Part shown: positions 38,370-47,410 of the stretch, one piece after another
How positions within the stretch are numbered: the stretch's first letter is position 1
How the letters are laid out: each line of letters opens with the position of its first letter
Source: Vibrio sp. 05-20-BW147
GTDB taxonomy: Bacteria; Pseudomonadota; Gammaproteobacteria; Enterobacterales; Vibrionaceae
Reading direction: 5' to 3'
Assembly (NCBI RefSeq): GCF_013369385.1
Contig: NZ_SZTO01000006.1
Span: 211,776-275,775 of the forward strand
DNA: 64,000 bases
Made by a program: the position numbers and the translations under genes
Notes under the pieces: model-generated
What the model was told of the DNA's origin: nothing
What the model saw: only the letters and a program-made list of their open reading frames with translations
The model's database searches: none

Positions 38370-38477
38370 CTAACCATCGATAGCGGTATCAGCGCCGATG
38401 CTGATAGCCACACTCATCTCAGAGGAATGAGCATCACGAAGAGCACAAACGGGTTGATTTGCATTCAATTTCAACAT
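38370..38477 (-). CDS. Candidate 35-aa small protein upstream of the DUF1127-like gene
   Basis: A short ORF starts at the ATG at 38477 with an excellent ribosome site (AAGGGGG, 5 nt spacing) and ends at TAG at 38370. The peptide starts MLKLNANQPV, has a single cysteine at residue 11 and ends SIGADTAIDG. A candidate -10 element TATACT (complement of about 38522-38527) lies about 50 bp upstream of the start. I recognise no family. It could be a small functional protein, a leader peptide or the coding part of a regulatory RNA. Confidence 0.5.
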   Translation of the reverse strand: MLKLNANQPVCALRDAHSSEMSVAISIGADTAIDG

Positions 38478-38691
38478 GTTAGCCCCCTTCAATGGTTTAT
38501 TAATCCTAAAAAGTTTGATGTAGTATAACTCGAAAGTTATGGCTAAATTGTAAGCAAAGGTGACTATTAATCAATCACTTTTTAGCCTATGCAACAATTA
38601 CAAAATATCCTACTAAATGTCAGTTGCATATTGATTGGTTATAACATATTCACCTTAGCAATATGAGGTTGCTAGATGATTATCTGAATGT

Positions 38692-38716
38692 AAAAAGGCC
38701 ATTCGATAGAATGGCC
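38692..38716 (-). terminator. Terminator of vpsR
   Basis: GGCCATTC-GATA-GAATGGCC is a perfect 8-bp stem; on the minus strand a T run follows. It is 34 bp after the vpsR stop. Confidence 0.85.
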
Positions 38717-38749
38717 TCAAGATTTGGGAATTCTTAACAGGATATTCCA

Positions 38750-40084
38750 CTATACCGTTTGTTCTGTAATCAAGTTGTGCTTGTTGAGAAGTCTATACAT
38801 CGTCGCACGTGAAACCCCCAACTCTTTGGCTGCATTCGAAACCTGACCAGAATGAGACTCAAGCACCAGCAACAGCGCATCGCGCTCACTTTTTTCACGG
38901 ATATTTTTTAAGCTGCGTTTACTATCACCACGTTTAGGAAGATCCAATTGCGGCACATCGATGATTACACTGTCAGACATCAAGACCGCGCGCTTGATCT
39001 GATTCATCAGCTCGCGCACATTGCCAGGCCAGTAGTATCTCATTAGAGCTCGCATCGCTTCTTCTGAATAGCCTTTTGCTTGAGCATTGTACTCTTTTGA
39101 ATATTCTTGGAGATAGGAACGAGCTAATAGAGCGATATCACTGGCACGCTCTTTGAGGCTTGGTACGTTAATCCGCAGTACATTGATGTAGTGGTATAAC
39201 TCTTCGCTAAAATCCCCATCGATCAGTGCTTTTTCAATATCAGAAGCATTCGCCGTCAAAATACGAACATTGACCTTCTTCATACCATCGCTGGTTTCTA
39301 TCGTTCCTTCTTGCAAGAAACGCAATAAGTGCAACTGCTGAGTTTTGGAAATGGTCAAAATATCATTGAGTAAAACGGTTCCACCATCGGCCTGCTCTAG
39401 AATCGAAGGGCCAGCCTGCACATCAGCCCCAATGCCAAACACTTCGGATTGAAAGCGTTGTTCACTCATCGCACGACATTTTACAGAGAAGAATGGCTTC
39501 ATCGCACGAGAAGAGATTTTGTGGATGGCTCGAGCCACGGTTTCCTTACCGGAACCATTTTCCCCATTGATCAGAATACTCACATCGGTAGGACCAATGC
39601 GTTTAATTTGATCGCGTAGACGCTTCAAAGGCACCGATTCCCCAATCAGCCCCATATCTTGATTGTTACCAAACGTCGGCCAAACTTTTTTCTCAAGTTT
39701 GAGCATGCCCAATTGATGACCTATCGTGCTGAGAAGTTGTGCGTCAGGGATAGGGGCAGTGAAAAAGTCGATGCAGAAGTTAACGATAAACTGGCAAATG
39801 GTGTCAGAGCTAAGTTGCTGTTCACGAATGAAAGCAATCCAACGCACATGCTTATGTGTACTGACCAAATTTGCTATGCCATTTAAACTGAACTCATCAT
39901 GACTGAGATCGACGATACCAATGCACGGGCCGATATCTTCGAGCAATGCGTCGACTTTACGTAAATCTGCACACTGGTGGCATTTCCAGCCTACCTGCTC
40001 CAAAACGGACAACCAAGGCTCATAAGTGCCACCAACTACAACCAATGAGCCTGGCACAGAATCCATCTTAAACTGAGTCGCCAT
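38750..40084 (-). CDS. vpsR: Biofilm master regulator VpsR
   Basis: VpsR is the c-di-GMP-responsive activator of Vibrio exopolysaccharide and biofilm genes. The start at 40084 (MATQFKMDSVPGSLVVVGG) gives 444 aa, the V. cholerae length; the frame extends 23 codons further upstream. Domains: a receiver-like domain (1-120), an AAA+ domain (about 140-370) and a Fis-type helix-turn-helix (AAKELGVSRATMYRLLNKH). Walker A reads NGENGSGKET instead of GESGTGKE. The sigma-54 contact loop GAFTGA is absent; EVFGIGADVQAG is found at that place. This agrees with VpsR working with sigma-70. Confidence 0.93.
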   Translation of the reverse strand: MATQFKMDSVPGSLVVVGGTYEPWLSVLEQVGWKCHQCADLRKVDALLEDIGPCIGIVDLSHDEFSLNGIANLVSTHKHVRWIAFIREQQLSSDTICQFIVNFCIDFFTAPIPDAQLLSTIGHQLGMLKLEKKVWPTFGNNQDMGLIGESVPLKRLRDQIKRIGPTDVSILINGENGSGKETVARAIHKISSRAMKPFFSVKCRAMSEQRFQSEVFGIGADVQAGPSILEQADGGTVLLNDILTISKTQQLHLLRFLQEGTIETSDGMKKVNVRILTANASDIEKALIDGDFSEELYHYINVLRINVPSLKERASDIALLARSYLQEYSKEYNAQAKGYSEEAMRALMRYYWPGNVRELMNQIKRAVLMSDSVIIDVPQLDLPKRGDSKRSLKNIREKSERDALLLVLESHSGQVSNAAKELGVSRATMYRLLNKHNLITEQTV

Positions 40085-40241
40085 ATACAACCTTTTCACA
40101 ATTTCGAACATGAGTGACATTATCGAGACTAATGATCGACAAGTCTGTATCACATTTGAGACAGTGTATTAATTCTAAACTCAATAACCAATAGTTGGAA
40201 TGCAGTTAGCATTTCGTTGTGTAAATAGAACTATGCTCAGT

Positions 40242-40271
40242 AAAAAAAACCACCCGAAGGTGGTTTTTTAA
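40242..40271 (-). terminator. Terminator of lysS
   Basis: AAACCACC-CGAA-GGTGGTTT with long A and T runs on both sides, 22 bp after the lysS stop. Confidence 0.9.
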
Positions 40272-40293
40272 GCTTTCTGTTTAAGCTATCTGA

Positions 40294-41826
40294 TTACGCT
40301 TGTGGGCGCATTGCAGGGAATAGAATAACGTCACGAATCGTGTGCGTGTTGGTCAGTAGCATCACGAGGCGGTCGATGCCGATACCTTGACCTGCAGTCG
40401 GTGGTAGACCGTGCTCGAGTGCCGTTATGTAGTCTGCATCGTAGAACATCGCTTCGTCATCACCCGACTCTTTCGCTTCAACCTGTGCTTTGAAACGTGC
40501 GTCTTGGTCTTCTGCATCGTTAAGCTCAGAGAAACCGTTCGCCACTTCACGGCCACCGATGAAGAACTCAAAGCGGTCTGTGAAGAACGGGTTGTCATCG
40601 CTACGACGAGCCAGTGGAGAGATATCTGCTGGGTAGCCCGTGATGAACGTTGGCTGCATTAGTTTAGGTTCTGCTGTTTCACCAAAGATCTCTTCAAGAA
40701 GCTGACCACATGTCCAGAAAGGTTCGACTTCTACGTGAACCGATTTCGCGATAGAAACCATTAGGTCACGGTTTTGAATGTCTTCTTCTGTTAGCGCTTG
40801 GATTTGCGCGTGGTCTGGGTTGTAGTGCTTGATCGCTTCAAACATGCTCATGCGAGCGTAAGTACCACCAAACTCAACAGTATGCTCACCGTAAGGCATT
40901 GACGTTGAACCTAGGACCTCTAGAGCAACAGAGCTTAGTAGTTCTTCAGTTAGGTCCATCAGATCTTTGTAGTCCGCGTACGCCATGTAGAACTCCATCA
41001 TCGTGAATTCTGGGTTGTGACGTGGAGAAAGACCTTCGTTACGGAAGTTACGGTTGATTTCGAATACGCGATCAAAACCACCAACAACTAGACGCTTCAG
41101 GTATAGCTCAGGCGCAATACGTAGGTACATTGGCATATCTAGCGCATTGTGGTGCGTAACGAATGGACGCGCACTCGCACCGCCAGGGATCACGTGCATC
41201 ATTGGCGTTTCAACTTCCATGAACTGTTTAGAGATCATGAAATTACGGATTGCCGACATCACTTTTGAACGTACTACAAACGCGTTACGAGAATCTTCAT
41301 TCACGATGAGGTCAACATAACGCTGACGGTAACGCATTTCTTGGTCAGTGAGACCGTGGAACTTCTCTGGCAGTGGACGAAGTGCTTTGGTCAGCAACTC
41401 GTACTCTGTCATATTTACGTATAGGTCGCCTTTGCCAGATTTGTGCAGCGCACCCTTCACACCGATGATGTCACCGATATCCAGACCTTGGTATTTGTCT
41501 TTCAGTACTTTTTGTACATCTTTGTCCGCGTAAGCCTGGATACGACCTGAAGTCTCTTGGATCACTAGGAATGGTCCACGTTTCGCCATAACACGGCCAG
41601 CAATAGCAACCACGTGATTAAGTGCTTCTAGCTCTTCCTTACTCTTTTCACCGAACTCTTTTTGAAGGTCGCCAGCAAGGCTGTCACGACGGAAGTCGTT
41701 TGGGTGGCCATTTGCTTTGCAGCTCTTTCGGATTTGATCCAATTTTGCACGGCGTTCAGCAATGAGCTTGTTCTCTTCTGGTGTAGAGGCGTCTTGTACA
41801 GTTTCGTTTTGAACAGCATCAGTCAT
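40294..41826 (-). CDS. lysS: Lysyl-tRNA synthetase, class II
   Basis: LysS charges tRNA-Lys. The 510-aa protein has the N-terminal OB-fold anticodon domain ([19 protein letters not shown]) and the class II motifs: motif 2 [20 protein letters not shown] and motif 3 [15 protein letters not shown]. coli LysS is 505 aa. It lies 32 bp after prfB; the recJ-prfB-lysS order is the same as in E. coli. Confidence 0.97.
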   Translation of the reverse strand: MTDAVQNETVQDASTPEENKLIAERRAKLDQIRKSCKANGHPNDFRRDSLAGDLQKEFGEKSKEELEALNHVVAIAGRVMAKRGPFLVIQETSGRIQAYADKDVQKVLKDKYQGLDIGDIIGVKGALHKSGKGDLYVNMTEYELLTKALRPLPEKFHGLTDQEMRYRQRYVDLIVNEDSRNAFVVRSKVMSAIRNFMISKQFMEVETPMMHVIPGGASARPFVTHHNALDMPMYLRIAPELYLKRLVVGGFDRVFEINRNFRNEGLSPRHNPEFTMMEFYMAYADYKDLMDLTEELLSSVALEVLGSTSMPYGEHTVEFGGTYARMSMFEAIKHYNPDHAQIQALTEEDIQNRDLMVSIAKSVHVEVEPFWTCGQLLEEIFGETAEPKLMQPTFITGYPADISPLARRSDDNPFFTDRFEFFIGGREVANGFSELNDAEDQDARFKAQVEAKESGDDEAMFYDADYITALEHGLPPTAGQGIGIDRLVMLLTNTHTIRDVILFPAMRPQA

Positions 41827-41858
41827 TTTCGATGTATCCTGCTTAGTCGGTGAAAAGC

Positions 41859-42957
41859 TTAAAGGCCTGATTTCAGGCTAGCTTCAATAAATTTGTCCAG
41901 ATCGCCATCAAGAACCGCTTGGGTATTACGGTTTTCAATGCCGGTACGTAAATCTTTGATGCGAGAATCATCCAATACGTAAGAACGGATCTGGCTACCC
42001 CAGCCAATGTCAGACTTAGCGTCTTCATTAGCTTGTTTTTCCGCATTTTGCTTTTGCAGTTCAAGTTCAAACAGCTTAGCGCGAAGCTGCTTCATCGCTT
42101 GATCTTTGTTTTTGTGTTGAGAACGGTCGTTCTGACATTGAACCACGGTATTGGTTGGTACGTGGGTAATACGTACCGCAGATTCGGTGGTGTTTACGTG
42201 CTGACCACCCGCACCAGACGCACGATACACGTCAATACGGAGATCGGCAGGGTTAATGTCGATGTCGATGTTTTCATCAATCTCTGGGTAAACAAACGCA
42301 GAAGCAAAAGAAGTGTGACGACGACCGCCTGAGTCAAACGGAGACTTACGCACCAAACGGTGAACACCCGTTTCGGTACGCAACCAACCATAAGCATAAT
42401 CACCGACAATACGTACAGTGACCGACTTAAGGCCAGCAACATCCCCTTCGGAGACTTCAATCACTTCGGTTTTGAAGCCTTTTGCTTCAGCCCAACGAAG
42501 ATACATGCGAAGCATCATGCTCGTCCAGTCTTGCGCTTCTGTACCGCCAGAACCTGCTTGCAGGTCAATATAGCAATCTGAAGAATCGTGTGCGCCGGAG
42601 AACATGCGACGGAACTCTAAGCCCGCGAGCTTCTCTTCTAAAGCTTCAAGTTCTGGACCGATTTCATCAAAGGTCTCTTGATCTTCAGCTTCAATGGCCA
42701 GCTCAAGCAAACCTTCAACGTCATCCACACCTTGATCAAGCTGATCAATGGTTTCAACAACCGCTTCCAGTGATGCACGTTCACGACCGAGAGCTTGCGC
42801 TCGATCAGGCTCGTTCCAAACGTCCGGTTGTTCAAGTTCTGCGTTAACTTCTTCTAGACGCTCTTTCTTAGCGTCATAGTCAAAGATACCCCCTCAGGAC
42901 ATTTGTGCGCTCAGACACGTCCTGTAGACGGTTTTTAATGGGATTGATTTCAAACAT
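41859..42957 (-). CDS. prfB: Peptide chain release factor 2, with programmed +1 frameshift
   Basis: RF2 terminates translation at UGA and UAA. The first 25 codons (start ATG at 42957) end in CTT followed by an in-frame TGA (complement of 42880-42882). Reading then continues in the +1 frame from GAC (complement of 42879-42881), skipping one base at 42882. The result is 365 aa, the same as E. coli RF2. The anti-SD-pairing AGGGGG lies just before the slip site. The GGQ motif is in [17 protein letters not shown], and the stop-recognition SPF is in [10 protein letters not shown]. Treating 42728 as the start would truncate the protein. Confidence 0.97.
42879..42897 (-). promoter_or_regulatory. prfB: RF2 autoregulatory frameshift site
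   Basis: On the minus strand the order is AGGGGG, TAT, CTT, TGA, C: an internal Shine-Dalgarno, the slippery CTT and the UGA recognised by RF2 itself. Low RF2 levels favour the shift and so raise RF2 synthesis. Confidence 0.95.
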
Positions 42958-43060
42958 GTTGGCTCAACATTTTAGAGTAGAATTTAACCGAGGAATTCTA
43001 CTCAAAAATGTGACAGAGATACAGGAAAAATTGGGAAGAAATTTGCCGAATCCTGAAGAG

Positions 43061-43093
43061 AAAAAAGGAGCGAGATTCGTTCTCACTCCTTTA
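43061..43093 (-). terminator. Terminator of recJ
   Basis: On the minus strand GGAGTGAG pairs with CTCGCTCC (one mismatch) and is followed by TTTTTTC, just after the recJ stop. It may reduce read-through into prfB. Confidence 0.7.
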
Positions 43094-43100
43094 ATGGCGG

Positions 43101-44840
43101 TTATCGAGCTTCGATGTGTTCAATCATCAATTGCAACGATTGATTGTTGCGAAACTCATTGATATCCAGTTTGTAGGCAAGGCGAACGGTTTTCACCGAG
43201 GCATCTGGCCAGCGACGTAAATCGACGTTGAAGGCAATCCCGTCAATCATGATGTTGGTTGGATGGCCTTTGAATAAAGGCTCAAGCATCAATTTTAGAT
43301 GTTTTTCTCCGACCAATTTCTGGTGCAGCACTTTAAATTCGCCATCAAAAATGGGCTCTGGAAATGCCTGCCCCCAAGGCCCCGCAGATCGCAGCAGCTC
43401 CGCTGTATGCATGGAAAACTCTTCAGGCTTGAGTTCGCCATCAGAAAGCACAATACCTTTCAGTGCGGCTTCATCCAATTCGCGTTTCACCAGTTGATCA
43501 AACAGCTGACTAAATCGTTCAAAATCGCACTCTTTGATGGTCAAGCCAGCCGCCATCGCGTGACCGCCAAATTTGAGGATCAAGCCGGGATTTTGTGTAT
43601 CCATCAAATCCAGCGCATCACGCATGTGTAGGCTCGGAATAGAGCGACAAGATCCTTTGATATACCCATCGCCACCATCGGCAAATGCGATCACCGGACG
43701 ATGATATTTCTCTTTGATTCTCGACGCTAGAATACCAATCACGCCCTGATGCCAATCGCGCTGGAAAAGAGCCAAACCATAAGGCAACTCACTGTTTTCG
43801 CCAAACTGCAGACGTTCACAAAACGCCATTGCCTCTTGCTTCATGCCCTCTTCGATTTCTTTACGAGTTTGATTGAGCCCGTCCAGTTCATGCGCCATAC
43901 GACGCGCCGCGTGGATGTTGTTGCACATCAGCAATTCAACCCCAAACGACATGTCATCCAGACGCCCTGCGGCATTGATGCGCGGGCCCAGTGCAAAACC
44001 AAAATCTGCCGCCACCAAACGACGAGCATCGCGCTTGGCCACTTCTATCAAGGCTTGAATACCCGGACGCGCTTTCCCGGCGCGAATGCGCTGCAGGCCT
44101 TGGTGCACCAAAATGCGGTTGTTTTCATCCAGCGGCACAACATCCGCAACGGTGCCTAAGGCCACCAAATCCACCAGCTCCATCAGCTTCGGCTCTGCCA
44201 TACCTTGTTCAGCAAACCAACCGCGTTTACGCATGTGGACACAAAGGGCCATCATCAGATAAAAAGCCACGCCAACCCCAGCCAGTGCTTTGGAAGGAAA
44301 AGCGCAGGTCTGTAAGTTTGGATTGACCATCGCGTCTACCTCAGGCAACACTTGCCCGGGTAAATGGTGATCGGTCACCAACACTTTTAAGCCATGCTCT
44401 TTGGCATAACGCACCCCCTCAATGGAGGAGACGCCGTTATCCACGGTCATGATCACTTCAGCACCCAAGGCGATAGCCTGCTCGACCACTTCAGGGCTCA
44501 AACCATAGCCATCTTCAAATCGGTTGGGCACTAAGTAGTCGACATTGTTGCTGCCAAGCATGCGCAGGGCAAGCACTGAGAGTGCCGAACTGGTCGCGCC
44601 ATCGGCATCAAAATCCCCGACCACAATAATGCGCTTCTGCTCACGTATAGCCTCAAAAAGCAGCGCCACGGCGAGTTCAATTCCGTGCAATTTTTGGTAT
44701 GAATGCAGCCCTTTAACGGCGGTTTCCAATTGGCTTACGTCTTGAATACCACGGTTGAGATAGATGCGTTTGAGGATATCCGGCACACTGTCGGGCAAGA
44801 GGGAAAGATCGGGTTCTGGTCGTCGTTGTATTTCTATCAT
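43101..44840 (-). CDS. recJ: Single-stranded-DNA-specific exonuclease RecJ
   Basis: RecJ degrades single-stranded DNA 5' to 3' in recombination and mismatch repair; it is one of the nucleases that act after MutH nicking. The 579-aa protein has the DHH-family motifs VVGDFDADGATSS, TVDNGVSS and VTDHHLPG, and the DHHA1 region with FGGHAMAAGLTI. It follows dsbC by about 50 bp. The order xerD-dsbC-recJ-prfB-lysS is as in E. coli. Confidence 0.97.
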   Translation of the reverse strand: MIEIQRRPEPDLSLLPDSVPDILKRIYLNRGIQDVSQLETAVKGLHSYQKLHGIELAVALLFEAIREQKRIIVVGDFDADGATSSALSVLALRMLGSNNVDYLVPNRFEDGYGLSPEVVEQAIALGAEVIMTVDNGVSSIEGVRYAKEHGLKVLVTDHHLPGQVLPEVDAMVNPNLQTCAFPSKALAGVGVAFYLMMALCVHMRKRGWFAEQGMAEPKLMELVDLVALGTVADVVPLDENNRILVHQGLQRIRAGKARPGIQALIEVAKRDARRLVAADFGFALGPRINAAGRLDDMSFGVELLMCNNIHAARRMAHELDGLNQTRKEIEEGMKQEAMAFCERLQFGENSELPYGLALFQRDWHQGVIGILASRIKEKYHRPVIAFADGGDGYIKGSCRSIPSLHMRDALDLMDTQNPGLILKFGGHAMAAGLTIKECDFERFSQLFDQLVKRELDEAALKGIVLSDGELKPEEFSMHTAELLRSAGPWGQAFPEPIFDGEFKVLHQKLVGEKHLKLMLEPLFKGHPTNIMIDGIAFNVDLRRWPDASVKTVRLAYKLDINEFRNNQSLQLMIEHIEAR

Positions 44841-44891
44841 GAATTGAATAGAGCCCGCGGGTCAAACGCGCAGGCTCTGCTCCTTGAAGGT

Positions 44892-45677
44892 TTATGGTTG
44901 CTGTAAACGCTCTAGCAGTTTTTCTGGTGGCAAGTAACCAGCAACCAGCTCACCATTTGGCAAGAAAATCGCAGGCGTGCCTGTAATACCGAGTTGCTGA
45001 CCAAGTTGGTAATGTTGAGCCACGGTCTGCTTGCACTGCTGTAAATCATTTTTCGCTGGGGCAAATTTGCGGTTCACTTTAGCATCATGCATCGCTTCTT
45101 GTGGATTAGCGGCACACCAGATGCCCGCCATTTGTTCTGCCACAGGGCCCGTGCCACCTTGGCGTGGGTATGCCATATAACGCACGGTGATACCTAAATC
45201 ATTGTAGCCCTGCATCTGGCTGTGTAGACGAACGCAGTAACCGCAAGTAATGTCGGTAAACACCGTCACCACGTATTTTTCATCTTTGGCTTTGTACTCG
45301 ATCGCGCTGTCAGCAAATTCAGCAATTTTCTTGGCGTTGAGCGGCGCTTGGCGTTCTGCAAGCACGTCCTTGTATTGACCATTTTCGTCAATGGCATACA
45401 AGGTTCCAGCGATAAAGTGGCTGCCGTCATTAGACGCAAATAACACCCCGCCACTGGTTTGAATTTCGACTAAACCCGCCACATCCGAAGGTTGAATATC
45501 CATGATGTTCAGGCCCAACTTTGAAAAACGAGCTTTGAGAGCTTCGCTATCAAAATGCGTGTTCGCCGCCACTTGTGCAGCAGGCTGAGCGGTTTCGACA
45601 GCTTGGCTTTCTTCAGCACCGCAGGCCGTCACAAAGAGAGGAAGAGTTAAAAGAGTTAGTCGGCGTAATACGCTCAT
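44892..45677 (-). CDS. dsbC: Thiol:disulfide interchange protein DsbC
   Basis: DsbC is the periplasmic disulfide isomerase kept reduced by DsbD. The thioredoxin-type active site is FTDITCGYCVRLH (CGYC), and the N-terminal dimerisation domain is at about residues 40-90. The start at 45677 (MSVLRRLTLL) has AAGGTG 6 nt upstream. Length 261 aa. The leader LTLLTLPLFVTACGAEES ends in a sequence (VTAC) that fits a lipobox, unlike the plain signal peptide of E. coli DsbC, so membrane anchoring is possible. It sits between xerD and recJ, its usual place. Confidence 0.93.
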   Translation of the reverse strand: MSVLRRLTLLTLPLFVTACGAEESQAVETAQPAAQVAANTHFDSEALKARFSKLGLNIMDIQPSDVAGLVEIQTSGGVLFASNDGSHFIAGTLYAIDENGQYKDVLAERQAPLNAKKIAEFADSAIEYKAKDEKYVVTVFTDITCGYCVRLHSQMQGYNDLGITVRYMAYPRQGGTGPVAEQMAGIWCAANPQEAMHDAKVNRKFAPAKNDLQQCKQTVAQHYQLGQQLGITGTPAIFLPNGELVAGYLPPEKLLERLQQP

Positions 45678-45703
45678 TAAAATCACCTTGTCGTTATTCC
45701 GCG

Positions 45704-46621
45704 TTAAGCACGCGGATGATGTTGGCTATGAATCTGTTTTAGTCGTTCTGTTGCCACGTGAGTATAAATTTGCGTGGTCGATAAGTCACTATGACCAAGC
45801 AGCATCTGTACGACCCTGAGATCGGCCCCATAGTTCAATAAATGGGTGGCGAAAGCGTGCCTCAAAACGTGTGGTGACAAATGATCAGTATCGATACCTG
45901 CAATCACCGCATAGAATTTGATGCGATGCCAAAAGGTTTGTCTGGTCATTTGTCTGGCACGCTTACTTGGAAACACCACATCCGAAGAGGTTTCACCCAA
46001 TAACGCCGGACGACCTTGTTTGATAAAGGTTTCGATCCAGTCGATGGCATTTTCCCCCATGGGCACTAAGCGCTCTTTGCCACCTTTACCCGTCACCCGC
46101 ACCACACCTTGACGCAAGCTGATGTTTTCCATGGTTAAACTCACCAGCTCGGTAACACGCAACCCCGTGGCATACAGTAGCTCAAGCATGGCTTTGTCAC
46201 GCAGTTCCACCGGATCATTCGGATCGGGCGCATCCAATAACGCATCGACCTGCTCTTCACTGATGTCTTTTGGCAAACGTTGCGGCAATTTAGGGCTGAC
46301 CAATAGGGCACTAGGATCATCGGCGCGCACTTTTTCTCGATGGAGATATTGAAACAGACGACGAATCGCTGACAACATCCGCGCTCTTGAAGTCTGCTTG
46401 TAGTCTTGATCCACCAAATAGCTTTGGTATTGCTGAAGCCCAGACAGGCTGATGAAATTGAGCCGATAATGATTCGCCTCCATCCACTGCAATAACTTCA
46501 TCAGATCGTTGCGGTAAGAGGCCAACGTATTCTCTGCGAGGCCTCGCTCCATCCACATCGCATCGAGAAATTGCTCTACGTAGCCAAAATCTTGCATATT
46601 AACCGATGCCGTTTGTTGCAT
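45704..46621 (-). CDS. xerD: Site-specific tyrosine recombinase XerD
   Basis: XerD, with XerC, resolves chromosome dimers at dif under FtsK control and in Vibrio also serves integration of CTX-type phages. Catalytic residues are visible: Arg in ATGLRVTELVSL, Lys in VTGKGGKERLVPM, His-x-x-Arg in LSPHVLRHAFATHLL, His in LLGHSDLSTTQIYTH and Tyr in the last of these. The start is the ATG at 46621 with AAGG 7-9 nt upstream, giving 305 aa. It diverges from fldB, as in E. coli. Confidence 0.96.
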   Translation of the reverse strand: MQQTASVNMQDFGYVEQFLDAMWMERGLAENTLASYRNDLMKLLQWMEANHYRLNFISLSGLQQYQSYLVDQDYKQTSRARMLSAIRRLFQYLHREKVRADDPSALLVSPKLPQRLPKDISEEQVDALLDAPDPNDPVELRDKAMLELLYATGLRVTELVSLTMENISLRQGVVRVTGKGGKERLVPMGENAIDWIETFIKQGRPALLGETSSDVVFPSKRARQMTRQTFWHRIKFYAVIAGIDTDHLSPHVLRHAFATHLLNYGADLRVVQMLLGHSDLSTTQIYTHVATERLKQIHSQHHPRA

Positions 46622-46780
46622 GGACACACCTTAAATCATTGTAAATCAACAGTGCTGAGAGTAAGACAGCCACAGATTTAATGCTATAAAAAATCCATTC
46701 GGACGCGATATTCGCTGCAATCCTCCGCAGAATCGAGGTAGAATTCGCCATCGCATGGCAAAACAGTACTGATAACGCAG

Positions 46781-47299
46781 ATGAAAATCGGACTTTTTTA
46801 CGGCTCAACCACCTGTTACACCGAAATGGCGGCAGAAAAAATGCGCGCCATTTTGGGGGATGACTTGGTTGAGATCCATAATGTCAAAGAGTGCGACCTC
46901 GCACAAATGGCAGACTATGACCTGCTGCTTCTAGGCATTTCCACTTGGGATTTTGGCGAAATTCAAGAAGATTGGGCCGCCATTTGGCACGATCTCGCCT
47001 CCTCGCCTGTGCAAGGTAAAACCATCGCACTGTTCGGTCTCGGTGACCAAGAAGGTTATGGTGAATGGTATCTCGACGCGATGGGATTGCTGCACGATGA
47101 GCTTAAAGCGGTAGGTGCGGAGTTTATTGGCTATTGGCCAAATCAAGGCTACCAATTTGAAGCCTCTAAAGCCCTCACTGAAGATGGCAGCCACTTTGTT
47201 GGCTTGGCGCTCGATGAAGATTCCCAATACGAATTGAGCGACGAGCGCATTGAAACTTGGATTGAGCAAGTTCTAACGGAATTTCACGACAAGCTGTAA
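46781..47299 (+). CDS. fldB: Flavodoxin FldB
   Basis: FldB is a long-chain flavodoxin, an FMN-carrying electron carrier. The 172-aa product begins [20 protein letters not shown], has the FMN loops [16 protein letters not shown] and [16 protein letters not shown], and is acidic. These stretches and the location opposite xerD identify FldB rather than FldA. A bidirectional terminator separates it from brnQ. Confidence 0.95.
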   Translation: MKIGLFYGSTTCYTEMAAEKMRAILGDDLVEIHNVKECDLAQMADYDLLLLGISTWDFGEIQEDWAAIWHDLASSPVQGKTIALFGLGDQEGYGEWYLDAMGLLHDELKAVGAEFIGYWPNQGYQFEASKALTEDGSHFVGLALDEDSQYELSDERIETWIEQVLTEFHDKL

Positions 47300-47350
47300 C
47301 GCTTAAGGCGAATTTTCTGAATCGAGCCAGTTTGTGAATCAGCAGTCAGC

Positions 47351-47384
47351 AAAAAGCCCGTCACATTGGACGGGCTTTTTATTG
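47351..47384. terminator. Bidirectional terminator of fldB and brnQ
   Basis: AAAAAGCCCGTC pairs with GGACGGGCTTTTT, between two convergent genes. Confidence 0.9.
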
Positions 47385-47410
47385 TCTTACGCTTTCTTAA
47401 AATGCAGCGA

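Noticed and set aside
42905..43162. 85-codon plus-strand frame across the prfB start and recJ end
   Set aside because: It overlaps the RF2 N-terminus, the recJ terminator and the recJ C-terminus; chance frame.
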